From contig JAZQQT010000061.1 of the NCBI GenBank assembly GCA_045629205.1, positions 1 through 21,911 on the forward strand: a stretch of 21,911 nucleotides of DNA. Reading direction: 5' to 3'. The position numbers were made by a program, and so were the translations under genes. The stretch is from JAZQLP01 sp045629205 (lineage in GTDB: Bacteria; Bacillota; Clostridia; Oscillospirales; UBA644). Under the pieces are notes generated by a model. It worked only from the letters and a program-made list of their open reading frames with translations. It was not told the origin of the DNA and searched no databases. Of the stretch, positions 7,678 through 14,835 are shown in pieces. Within the stretch, counting starts at the first letter, position 1, and each line of letters begins with the position of its first letter.

Positions 7678-9906
7678 TTATTTCTGCGGTCCTATAAGCG
7701 AGTAGTCCCACTTTTCGAATCCCAAAATATCTCTGTATACACGGGAATCCTCTTTTAAGAAGAAATTGCCGTTTGCGGGGTCGACAAATACGTCCGAAGC
7801 GATTTCCTCGGGGTAACCGATGTTATCGTGAACGCTTCCGAACCGGTATGCCGAGGAAGCCATGCGGGGAGAAACAGGGTCCGCATCGCCTTCAACAGCG
7901 TTAAGAACAAGATAATTGTTTCTGTTAAAAATGAAGTTCTGTCTTTCGGAGACCGTGCCGGCTGTTTCGCCGAATCCGATATTGGCATAGAAATTGATAT
8001 ATGAAGGCGAAGCGGGGGAGTCCATGTCGTCGCAGGTAATGCCTTTTAAGGACTTAAGTTCGGGCGTGGCACGCATTTCGAGGATAACAAGCATTTCGGG
8101 CTGGGCGTATTTCCATACCGAATCAAACAGATCCACGTCTGCCATCGGTTTCCAGAGTCTTGCATTGGGATAAACGATTTGCGAACCCGGATACCATTCT
8201 TCTCCTCTCTTGTCGAGTGAGACTCCGTTTGTATTTACAAGAACGTTGTTGTAAATCGTAAGATTTCTGCCGCCGCCGAGAGCGAATCCGTTTCCGGAAA
8301 TGTTTACGAGAATATTGGCATAAGCGGTTCTGAAACATTCGGTGTCGTCGATATAAATGCCGTTGCCGGCGCTTCTGCCCGCTCTGCCGACGATGTCGTG
8401 AATATAATTATATCTGTAAAGGCTTCCGCCCTGATTGTATGCGGCTCCGCTGTAAACGGCACCGGAATCGGGAACTTCGGAAGACACGTTATAAATGTTG
8501 TTGTATTCGATAACGCAGTCAGCGGCTTCGGAGTTTATGGCTTCGTGAGGTGCATTGTATATTTCGTTATGAGCAACGAGGAATCCGCAGCCGTCAAGGC
8601 GTATTCCTCTTGCAGGTGTCGGGTAAACCTCGCCGAAATCGTGGATATAGTTATTGCTAATAACGGTATCGGCGTCTCTCTTTGTTACCTTGTCGCCGCC
8701 GTTCAGAGTGATGCCCTGATAACCGACATGGCAAATCTCACAGTCTTTGATTGTGTGGCGGTCGCCGCTGAGATATATGCCGCCGTTGCTGAGACAGCGA
8801 ATTATGCTGTTTACAACTGTGAAATCGGAGGCTGTTCCGCAGATGCCGCCGGAAACGAGGTTTTCGATAATAACGCCGTCGAAGGTAATATAATCGCAGT
8901 TGTCGAATTCGGCAAACCAGCCGGTGTTGCGGCTGAGAGAAATCTTTGCGTTTTCAAAGTTTTCGCAGGGCCAGTAATAAAGTTTGTCGGCAGCGGGGTC
9001 GATATAGTATTCGCCCGGCTCGTCGAGCTCGCAGGGAATATTAAAGAAGTAGTAGTCTTTTGTTTCTTCTTCGGAATACTCGGTCGCAACCGCAACGGAT
9101 GACGTTGCCGCATCTGCTTTTGCAAGGTCGGTGTAGCAGGTCGTCCAGCAGGAGCTGTAAAATCCGCGCGCGTGGATATCGTCGTATTTCTCCCAGAGAG
9201 CGGCTTTTTCGGAAGGAACGGAGAGAGAAGTTGTATTGCCGTCCCATCCTTTTACGATTTTACCTTTGTTATATTCGCCGTTGGGCCATCTTGCAACGGT
9301 CTGGGTCGCGTTGTTTACATAAAGAACGTTTGTCCAGTCGATTGTCGCGTATTCGGCGTAAGGAACGTTGATATATTCGGCTGCAGGGACCTGAAATTCT
9401 TCGAGATCGCCCACGCCTGCAGCAATCAGATCGATTTCGAGAACGCTGTTTTTTGCTTCCTCGGTAAGAAGATTTGCTTTGAATTCGTCGTTTACCGGTT
9501 TGAAATCGGAAGGATTCAGTGTCACACCGCCGTCAAAGATAACTTCGGCGCCGTCTGCCGCTGCATATACTATCGGCTTTCCGTCTTCACCGCTGTCTTC
9601 GGGTGTGAATTTAATCGTTTCGGTGATTTTATAAACACCTGCGGCAAATTCCACTTTAATTCCGTTTTCCGGGAGTCCGTTTGCCGATTTATACTCGCGG
9701 ACTTTTGCCATTGCTCCGAACAGCGTCGCAAGCGGGGATTCCTTTGTTCCCTCATTTGTATCACTGCCGTCGACGGCAACGTAAAAAATCTGTCCGTATT
9801 TTACTTCGGGGTCTTTCTGCGGGTCGGGTTCTTTTTCGGTATTGCAGGACGAGAAAAGGCAGACTGCAATAACAATTACAATAAAAAAAGAAAGAAATCT
9901 TTTCAT
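7678..9906 (-). CDS. Right-handed parallel beta-helix lipoprotein, subtype A2
   Basis: This 742-residue lipoprotein (LFSSC, Cys21) is closest to 2371-4596 through the middle; both have PDSG(A/V)VYSG, RYNYIHDIVG, YIDDTECF and a KYAQPE stretch. The N-terminal block (FYVAVDGSDTNEG, ESPLAT) and the C-terminal cap (EDSRVYRDILGFEKWDYSLI) are the family standard. The acidic residues of PDSG and YIDD are retained. Two adjacent ATGs occur, at 9909 and 9906. 9906 is preferred because it is 7 bases from GGAGG and begins MKRF like the paralogues. Its promoter (9935-9963) is unrelated in sequence to those of the other three copies, so it may be the ancestral or outermost member of the array. Function is inferred as surface glycan binding or hydrolysis. 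Confidence 0.9.
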   Translation of the reverse strand: MKRFLSFFIVIVIAVCLFSSCNTEKEPDPQKDPEVKYGQIFYVAVDGSDTNEGTKESPLATLFGAMAKVREYKSANGLPENGIKVEFAAGVYKITETIKFTPEDSGEDGKPIVYAAADGAEVIFDGGVTLNPSDFKPVNDEFKANLLTEEAKNSVLEIDLIAAGVGDLEEFQVPAAEYINVPYAEYATIDWTNVLYVNNATQTVARWPNGEYNKGKIVKGWDGNTTSLSVPSEKAALWEKYDDIHARGFYSSCWTTCYTDLAKADAATSSVAVATEYSEEETKDYYFFNIPCELDEPGEYYIDPAADKLYYWPCENFENAKISLSRNTGWFAEFDNCDYITFDGVIIENLVSGGICGTASDFTVVNSIIRCLSNGGIYLSGDRHTIKDCEICHVGYQGITLNGGDKVTKRDADTVISNNYIHDFGEVYPTPARGIRLDGCGFLVAHNEIYNAPHEAINSEAADCVIEYNNIYNVSSEVPDSGAVYSGAAYNQGGSLYRYNYIHDIVGRAGRSAGNGIYIDDTECFRTAYANILVNISGNGFALGGGRNLTIYNNVLVNTNGVSLDKRGEEWYPGSQIVYPNARLWKPMADVDLFDSVWKYAQPEMLVILEMRATPELKSLKGITCDDMDSPASPSYINFYANIGFGETAGTVSERQNFIFNRNNYLVLNAVEGDADPVSPRMASSAYRFGSVHDNIGYPEEIASDVFVDPANGNFFLKEDSRVYRDILGFEKWDYSLIGPQK

Positions 9907-9934
9907 CATATAACCTCCGTTTTAATCTGGAACA

Positions 9935-9963
9935 ATACTATCATACTCTTGATAAAAAATCAA
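9935..9963 (-). promoter_or_regulatory. Sigma-A-type promoter for the 7678-9906 gene
   Basis: TTGATT (9958-9963), a 17-bp spacer and TAGTAT (9935-9940). The -35 sits at the end of the T-tract of the upstream terminator (9965-9992). Confidence 0.7.
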
Positions 9964-9964
9964 G

Positions 9965-9992
9965 AAAAAGACGGAGAAAAACTCCGCCTTTT
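9965..9992 (-). terminator. Rho-independent terminator of the beta-helix/CotH operon
   Basis: The minus-strand stem GGCGGAG/CTCCGTC (one G-U pair) has a T5 loop and is followed by TTTTTC. Flanking A and T runs extend the stem. It lies downstream of the CotH gene and of the relic at 10004-10111. Confidence 0.8.
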
Positions 9993-10003
9993 CATGCAAT
10001 TAT

Positions 10004-10111
10004 TTATTTTCCGATCGGAATTCCGATTCCGAACTCAGATTTTGCCGTAATCCCGTTTTCGAGACCGATCACTTTGCTATAAACGCGTGAACCGTCCTGA
10101 AAAAGAGACTC
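10004..10111 (-). pseudogene. Orphan C-terminal relic of a beta-helix lipoprotein, in frame after the CotH stop
   Basis: Directly after the CotH TAA and in the same frame, about 35 codons encode LFQDGSRVYSKVIGLENG, a middle stretch, then FGIGIPIGK and a TAA at 10004-10006. This aligns with the family C-terminal cap (FFLKEDSRVYRDIIGFEKW...LIGPQK), sharing SRVY and IG at equivalent places. No start codon, ribosome binding site or upstream helix accompanies it. It is best read as the tail of a former beta-helix gene whose body was replaced by the CotH gene. Alternatively, it is a former C-terminal extension of the CotH protein cut off by a new stop. Confidence 0.6.
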
Positions 10112-12874
10112 TTACTCATGGAAATATGTCTGGATTTGCGCCGCAGAGAGATTAAAAACTTCTTTTGCGTCGTTTATCATCTGCTCACGGCGTTTTGAAA
10201 CAAAAGTTTTTACCGAGTTTATGGATTTTTCCCATGAAGATACCGAATAGCCCCATCTTTGGCGATCGTATTCGATATCCGGACGGATCATTTCGGAAAG
10301 CTTGTCTATTGCTGTATTGAGACTTTGTTCGCTCAATGCCGAATCAAGCAGCGATGCTGTTCTCTTGAGGAATTTATCTTTTACGGTGTCGTTTTTAAGC
10401 AGCAGATACATAATTGCGGAGTTGCGCGCCATTGTGTGATGATACTGAGAAAAATAGGAGCCGAAAGGAGAAGAAGCGTTTGCGGAATAGAATCCCCAAT
10501 CCACATCGTAAAACATAACACGCCATTTTCCGTCACCGTTAGTTGATTTGAAGAAACGGATATTGGGATAATCCTTGTCGCCTGTATATGCGCGAAGAAT
10601 ATAATAATCCATAAATCCGTCTATATCCACACGGTCAGAAACATATTCAAGGACGGAGGCATCGTTCATATTATGGTTTTCCATATAGGTAATAAGTTTA
10701 CCCATTTCGCTGGTTGCGGAACCTTCTTTACACTCAATAACGGTTACTGTATCGGATGGAACTCCGTAATGCGATTCAACATAGTGGTCATCAAGCTTTT
10801 CACGGATAAAATAGATTCCGTAATATTCGCCGTTTATATAAAGATTGACGGGACGGTAATTCTGAACGTTGATTGAAGAAAGTTCTCCCCGCGAAAGAGC
10901 AAGTTCAGCCGCAATTTCATCGCGGAAAACGGTTGTTGACATAGTCTCGACCCCTGAACGAAGAACAAGAGACTCAAACTCGGTCACTTTATACCCGGGG
11001 AAAACCTCATATTTCAAAGAAGAGGCGCCGTATGAGCTGCGGAACTTGAGAGCAAGAGATTTTTTTGCTTCGGCTCTTGAACCGCCGCCGAAAATCTTAA
11101 CTCCGCAGTTGACGCTGAACTCGAGTTTACCGTCGGTATACATGCTGACGTTTGCCGGTTTTTCCCAACTCTTGTTGTAATTGGTCCATATACCGTTTGC
11201 TCCGAACATATCGTTGTGATCAACCGTTACCTTGACAACAGAAAGAGAATAATCAGGAACGCCAATAAAATAATTGTAGGTCTGAACACTGCTTACCATT
11301 CCGCTGTCGGACTTTGCGCATACACGGATGGCGAGAGTTTTGGATACATTTATTGTTTCGCCTTTATAAAGCGATCCTTTTGACGACGGATCCGAACCGT
11401 CGGTCGTGTAATAGATTTTTCCTTCTCCGCTGATTGTGACTTTCTGCGCATCGGCATAAAATCCTTCGGGAAGAGAAACCGTGGGAACAGAGAGAAGAGC
11501 GGAGGAACCGCCGGAATTTTCTTTCCCGAGAGACGGAGTTGCAAAATATGCATAGCCCTCAGCTGCCCTGCCGTAGCTCATGTTGGTCTGTAATTCCGGG
11601 ACACGGATGATATCGACAATATTTCCGTCAGAATCGGAGAGATATATCGTTTCGCCGGAAGCGCTGACTTTGAACTGAGCATACTTGGAACCGGAGCCGG
11701 CAGCGGGATAAACGTAAAACTCTCCCGGAGCAAGTTCTTTATCGGGAAGAGGTGAATTCGTCAGATCAGACTTGTCGTCGGAGAGACAATAATCCGAGAG
11801 ATTGACCGCCGCATCCGAAACGTTCTTTATTTCTATCATATCGTAATATTTGCCGCCGACGGCATTGTATTTCGAATTGGACGCAAGGACTTCGTTTATT
11901 ACGATTTTGGCTGTATTTTCCGAAATATAGGCAAGATATCCCTCCGAATTATTCGGGAAACCCGGAGTAGGCTGACTGCATATACCCTCGTCCGGAACGT
12001 ATGACATATCCGGTGATAATGCCGGAATATCAATCTGCTGCAGCATATTTCCGCTGCGATCGAAGAGGAAAAGCGATTCTCCGAGTTTTGAAAGATTAAA
12101 AACTATTTCTTCGTTGTTGCATAACAGCAATAAATATTCGTCAGGCTGAAGAATGCCGGAAAGCGGACACTGATCAAATTTAGCCGCATTGTTTGAAACA
12201 CTGTAATCCGATAAATCAAGCGTTTCATTGCCGGCATTATAAAGTTCTATCCAGTCGCATAGCTGACCTTTGACAACGTATGAATCATTGTCGGACATAA
12301 CCTCACTTATTATTAAAGCATCGGACACAGGAACGGGATCGACTGACGGATCGTCGGGATCGGAAATACTGTTGTCAAAAACAACATGTTCGAGAATAAA
12401 AAGCAGTCCCTCGTCGGAAGAGCTGATCGCCTTTGTATCTCCGTTGAGAAGAATATAAGCGCTTATTTTTTCTTTATCCACATATTCGACATATATACGG
12501 TTTTTGCCTGCGGAGACATAAGAAATACCATGCCACAAACGGCTGCCGGCATACACCGAAAAATCCTGCCACGAATCGCTTTCCTCTTTTAAATCGGCAA
12601 TACTGCCGTCGGCTGCCGGAGCGTGAAACTCCACACCGGGAAATACCGCGGGGTCATCACCGTCGGCTGCGCCTTTACAGACGTATACGCCGCTTGGATC
12701 CGTCTTACCGTCGGTAACAAAAGGAAATGCATTCCATCCTTCGGGAACCGAAACGCTGAATTTACCGGTGTAATATTCGGTATATTCGATTTGAGTTTTT
12801 TTATCCTCGGTGCAACCCGAAAACAAGCCGACAATCAGGCATATCAAAAGTAACAGAGATACAAATTTTTTCAT
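10112..12874 (-). CDS. CotH-kinase lipoprotein with two lamin-tail domains and a chitobiase-type domain
   Basis: This 920-residue lipoprotein has lipobox LFSGC (Cys21). Residues 34-165 form an unassigned beta-rich domain starting YYTGKFSVSVPEGW. Two lamin-tail-like domains follow: IISEVMSDN...DWIELYNAGNETLDLSDYSVS (188-300) and IVINEVLASN...DMIEIKNVSDAAVNLSDYCLS (324-435). A CHB_HEX_C-type bridge has KIYYTTDGSDPSS (486-498). The CotH region is about 545-890, with PVNLYINGEYYGIYFIREKL (675-694), PNIRFFKS and the metal-site motif FYDVDWGF (788-795). CotH proteins are atypical kinases, known to phosphorylate spore-coat proteins; in this multidomain surface form the substrate is unknown. It is last in an operon: only 9 bases separate it from the upstream stop, and its site (TAAGGA) overlaps that stop, suggesting translational coupling. 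No dockerin or sorting signal is seen. Confidence 0.9.
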   Translation of the reverse strand: MKKFVSLLLLICLIVGLFSGCTEDKKTQIEYTEYYTGKFSVSVPEGWNAFPFVTDGKTDPSGVYVCKGAADGDDPAVFPGVEFHAPAADGSIADLKEESDSWQDFSVYAGSRLWHGISYVSAGKNRIYVEYVDKEKISAYILLNGDTKAISSSDEGLLFILEHVVFDNSISDPDDPSVDPVPVSDALIISEVMSDNDSYVVKGQLCDWIELYNAGNETLDLSDYSVSNNAAKFDQCPLSGILQPDEYLLLLCNNEEIVFNLSKLGESLFLFDRSGNMLQQIDIPALSPDMSYVPDEGICSQPTPGFPNNSEGYLAYISENTAKIVINEVLASNSKYNAVGGKYYDMIEIKNVSDAAVNLSDYCLSDDKSDLTNSPLPDKELAPGEFYVYPAAGSGSKYAQFKVSASGETIYLSDSDGNIVDIIRVPELQTNMSYGRAAEGYAYFATPSLGKENSGGSSALLSVPTVSLPEGFYADAQKVTISGEGKIYYTTDGSDPSSKGSLYKGETINVSKTLAIRVCAKSDSGMVSSVQTYNYFIGVPDYSLSVVKVTVDHNDMFGANGIWTNYNKSWEKPANVSMYTDGKLEFSVNCGVKIFGGGSRAEAKKSLALKFRSSYGASSLKYEVFPGYKVTEFESLVLRSGVETMSTTVFRDEIAAELALSRGELSSINVQNYRPVNLYINGEYYGIYFIREKLDDHYVESHYGVPSDTVTVIECKEGSATSEMGKLITYMENHNMNDASVLEYVSDRVDIDGFMDYYILRAYTGDKDYPNIRFFKSTNGDGKWRVMFYDVDWGFYSANASSPFGSYFSQYHHTMARNSAIMYLLLKNDTVKDKFLKRTASLLDSALSEQSLNTAIDKLSEMIRPDIEYDRQRWGYSVSSWEKSINSVKTFVSKRREQMINDAKEVFNLSAAQIQTYFHE

Positions 12875-12883
12875 ACATTTTCC

Positions 12884-14812
12884 TTATTTTTCCGGTCTTC
12901 CGGCATCGAAGAAATCCCAGAGTTCAAAGTTTTCGAGATCATAAAGAGGTGAATCTTCCGATAATGTAAAGTCCCCGTTCAGCGGGTCTTTGAAGAGAGG
13001 ATCCTCGTCGTAATACATTCCGTCGAAGAGTGGGAAATTCTTTTCGTATTCTCCCGAATAACGGAAGAAGAAATTGTTATATTGTTCGAACGGCCAATAT
13101 TTATTATTAAGTCCCCATCCGAAGAATTCATCGTTGATATCCTCTGCAAGAAGAACGTTGTTTCTGAATATCGGGGCAATTGGCAAGTAAGTGCCGTAGA
13201 AATTTGGTCCCTTGTTAAGAAGGCAGTCTGAAAAAAGCACAATATTGTTTTCGACTATCATGCCGTCGGAAGAACCGGTCATCGTTATGCCGGGTCCGCC
13301 GACATTATAAATGAAATTGTGATTTATTTCGACATAGGAGTTGCCCTGGTCGGGATAAATACCATTGCATGCGCAAAGGTCATGAATCCAGTTGTACGCC
13401 ACAACGGTACCGGGCTGTTCACCGAGCATATAAATCGCACCCATATCGGAGACATTACCTCTGCCGATATCGTAAATATGGTTATGGGTTATTTCGATAT
13501 TATCGGTTCTGTTTTCTCCGTGCTCCCAAGTTCTTCCGATTGAATATGCGGTATATTCGCCGTCGTGAATAGTGTTGCGGGAAAGAAGAGCTTTGTGGCA
13601 TCTTGCAATCATGATACCGTCGGAAAGATAAGCGTAACGGCCGTATCCTTCAACGAGATTATTCGTGAAAGTAAAGTTTTCAGCAACACGCCATTCACCG
13701 CCGACGTTTACTTCATCCACTTTAAGAGCGTTTGCTCCGATTTCTCCGAAACAGCAGTTATTTACGGTGCAGTCGACGCATTTACCGCTGAATTTGAGAG
13801 CGCCGAGTCCTATTTTGAAGAAAGTGCATCCGTCAAACGTGATTGAATCGGAATCTGTAAAAGTGAGAGCATCCGGGAACTGTCTGCCGCCCTGTTCGAA
13901 AGGAACATTATCGGCAACTCTTTTTGTTTCGGTAAAAGTAAGTCCTGAAAAAGTAATATCCGATGCGTTTGTTCCGGTCAAAAGATAGAGTGTGACACCG
14001 GCATAAAGAGTAAAACCATCGATAACGTCACCGCTGCGGGGAACATAATATATCTTGTTTTCGGAAGCGTCAAGATACCATTCGCCCGGTGCATCGAGAG
14101 CCTCGAAAACGTTATCAAAATGACAATTTCCGGACGAAAGACGTCCTTCGCGAGCGATATCGAACTGACAGGCAGTATAATCGAATCTGATAAGGGGATG
14201 AATAAACTCATGCCACGGAACGGGAATCGAAAAGAAAAGAACATCTTCGGGATTTTTGAAATCGAAAATGTCTTCTGCATTTACCGTAACGGTTTCGATA
14301 TTACCATTTGCAACGCCGCTGATCCTGTTGAAATATCCCTCGGAAGGATATCTCGGTGTAGGGAGAGATTCTTTTGCGTCATACAATGCAAGGGTTTTAT
14401 CAAAAGTATAATCGGCGCTCCATACCGTTACTCCGTTTACGGTAGTTTCTTTCCACCCTGTAATGGGACGAGCCCCGCTGAACACCGGTGTTTCATCCGA
14501 ATAAGCGGCGTAAACAACATTCTTCGCATCATTTTCGTCAAAAGCGACCGTGTCGTATATATAATAGGTCCCGCCGCGGAAGTAAACGGTAAGATTTCCG
14601 CCGAGCTCTTTTGCCTTTTCTTTTGCAGCCGCAAATGTTGCAAGCGGATTTTCGATACTGCCGTCTGCCGAATCGTCTCCATCGGGTGAAACATATATCC
14701 CGGTTTCGGGCAACGATGATGTTACGGAAGAAGATTCATCCGCTGCGTATAGAGATGACGAGACCGACAGAGTAAATGTTACGGCAAGAATCAAAGAAAG
14801 TAATTTTTTCAT
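12884..14812 (-). CDS. Secreted right-handed parallel beta-helix protein, family B
   Basis: This 642-residue protein has a signal peptidase I leader (hydrophobic 4-20, cleavage near SLYA-ADE at 23/24) and no lipobox, so it is probably released or held by other means. The opening IYVSPDGDDSADGS (39-52) with NPLATF is DUF1565-like. PRYPSEGYF (153-161) is the counterpart of the ARWPN motif in the lipoproteins. Helix rungs run from about 285 to 545, including DMGAIYMLGEQPGT (456-469) and NGIYPDQGNSYV (483-494). Those acidic residues (D456, D488) parallel the DAG/LDD pair of family A. The C-terminal cap EDSPLYDLENFELWDFF is of the same type as family A. The ribosome binding site is weak (TGAGAT), 23 bases after the upstream stop, so it is likely co-translated. 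The enzymatic role is inferred only. Confidence 0.9.
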   Translation of the reverse strand: MKKLLSLILAVTFTLSVSSSLYAADESSSVTSSLPETGIYVSPDGDDSADGSIENPLATFAAAKEKAKELGGNLTVYFRGGTYYIYDTVAFDENDAKNVVYAAYSDETPVFSGARPITGWKETTVNGVTVWSADYTFDKTLALYDAKESLPTPRYPSEGYFNRISGVANGNIETVTVNAEDIFDFKNPEDVLFFSIPVPWHEFIHPLIRFDYTACQFDIAREGRLSSGNCHFDNVFEALDAPGEWYLDASENKIYYVPRSGDVIDGFTLYAGVTLYLLTGTNASDITFSGLTFTETKRVADNVPFEQGGRQFPDALTFTDSDSITFDGCTFFKIGLGALKFSGKCVDCTVNNCCFGEIGANALKVDEVNVGGEWRVAENFTFTNNLVEGYGRYAYLSDGIMIARCHKALLSRNTIHDGEYTAYSIGRTWEHGENRTDNIEITHNHIYDIGRGNVSDMGAIYMLGEQPGTVVAYNWIHDLCACNGIYPDQGNSYVEINHNFIYNVGGPGITMTGSSDGMIVENNIVLFSDCLLNKGPNFYGTYLPIAPIFRNNVLLAEDINDEFFGWGLNNKYWPFEQYNNFFFRYSGEYEKNFPLFDGMYYDEDPLFKDPLNGDFTLSEDSPLYDLENFELWDFFDAGRPEK

Positions 14813-14835
14813 TTTATTATCTCATTCAATACTGA

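Noticed and set aside
7499..7711. Extension of TnpA to an ATG at 7711
   Set aside because: It would cross the element end, the hairpins and the neighbour's terminator. Known TnpA proteins are about 150 residues.
8398..9102. 234-codon plus-strand open frame rich in Val and Ala
   Set aside because: It is antisense to a beta-helix gene, with no ribosome binding site and no similarity visible beyond mirrored codons.
9172..10050. 292-codon plus-strand open frame
   Set aside because: It is antisense to the N-terminal half of a clear lipoprotein gene and spans its promoter and the terminator beyond. The translation has no recognisable motif; it is a by-product of codon bias on the other strand.
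10112..12874. CotH protein as a sporulation gene
   Set aside because: It has a lipobox, lamin-tail-like and chitobiase-type domains and sits with exported beta-helix genes. No spore-coat genes or sigma-K/E promoter are seen.
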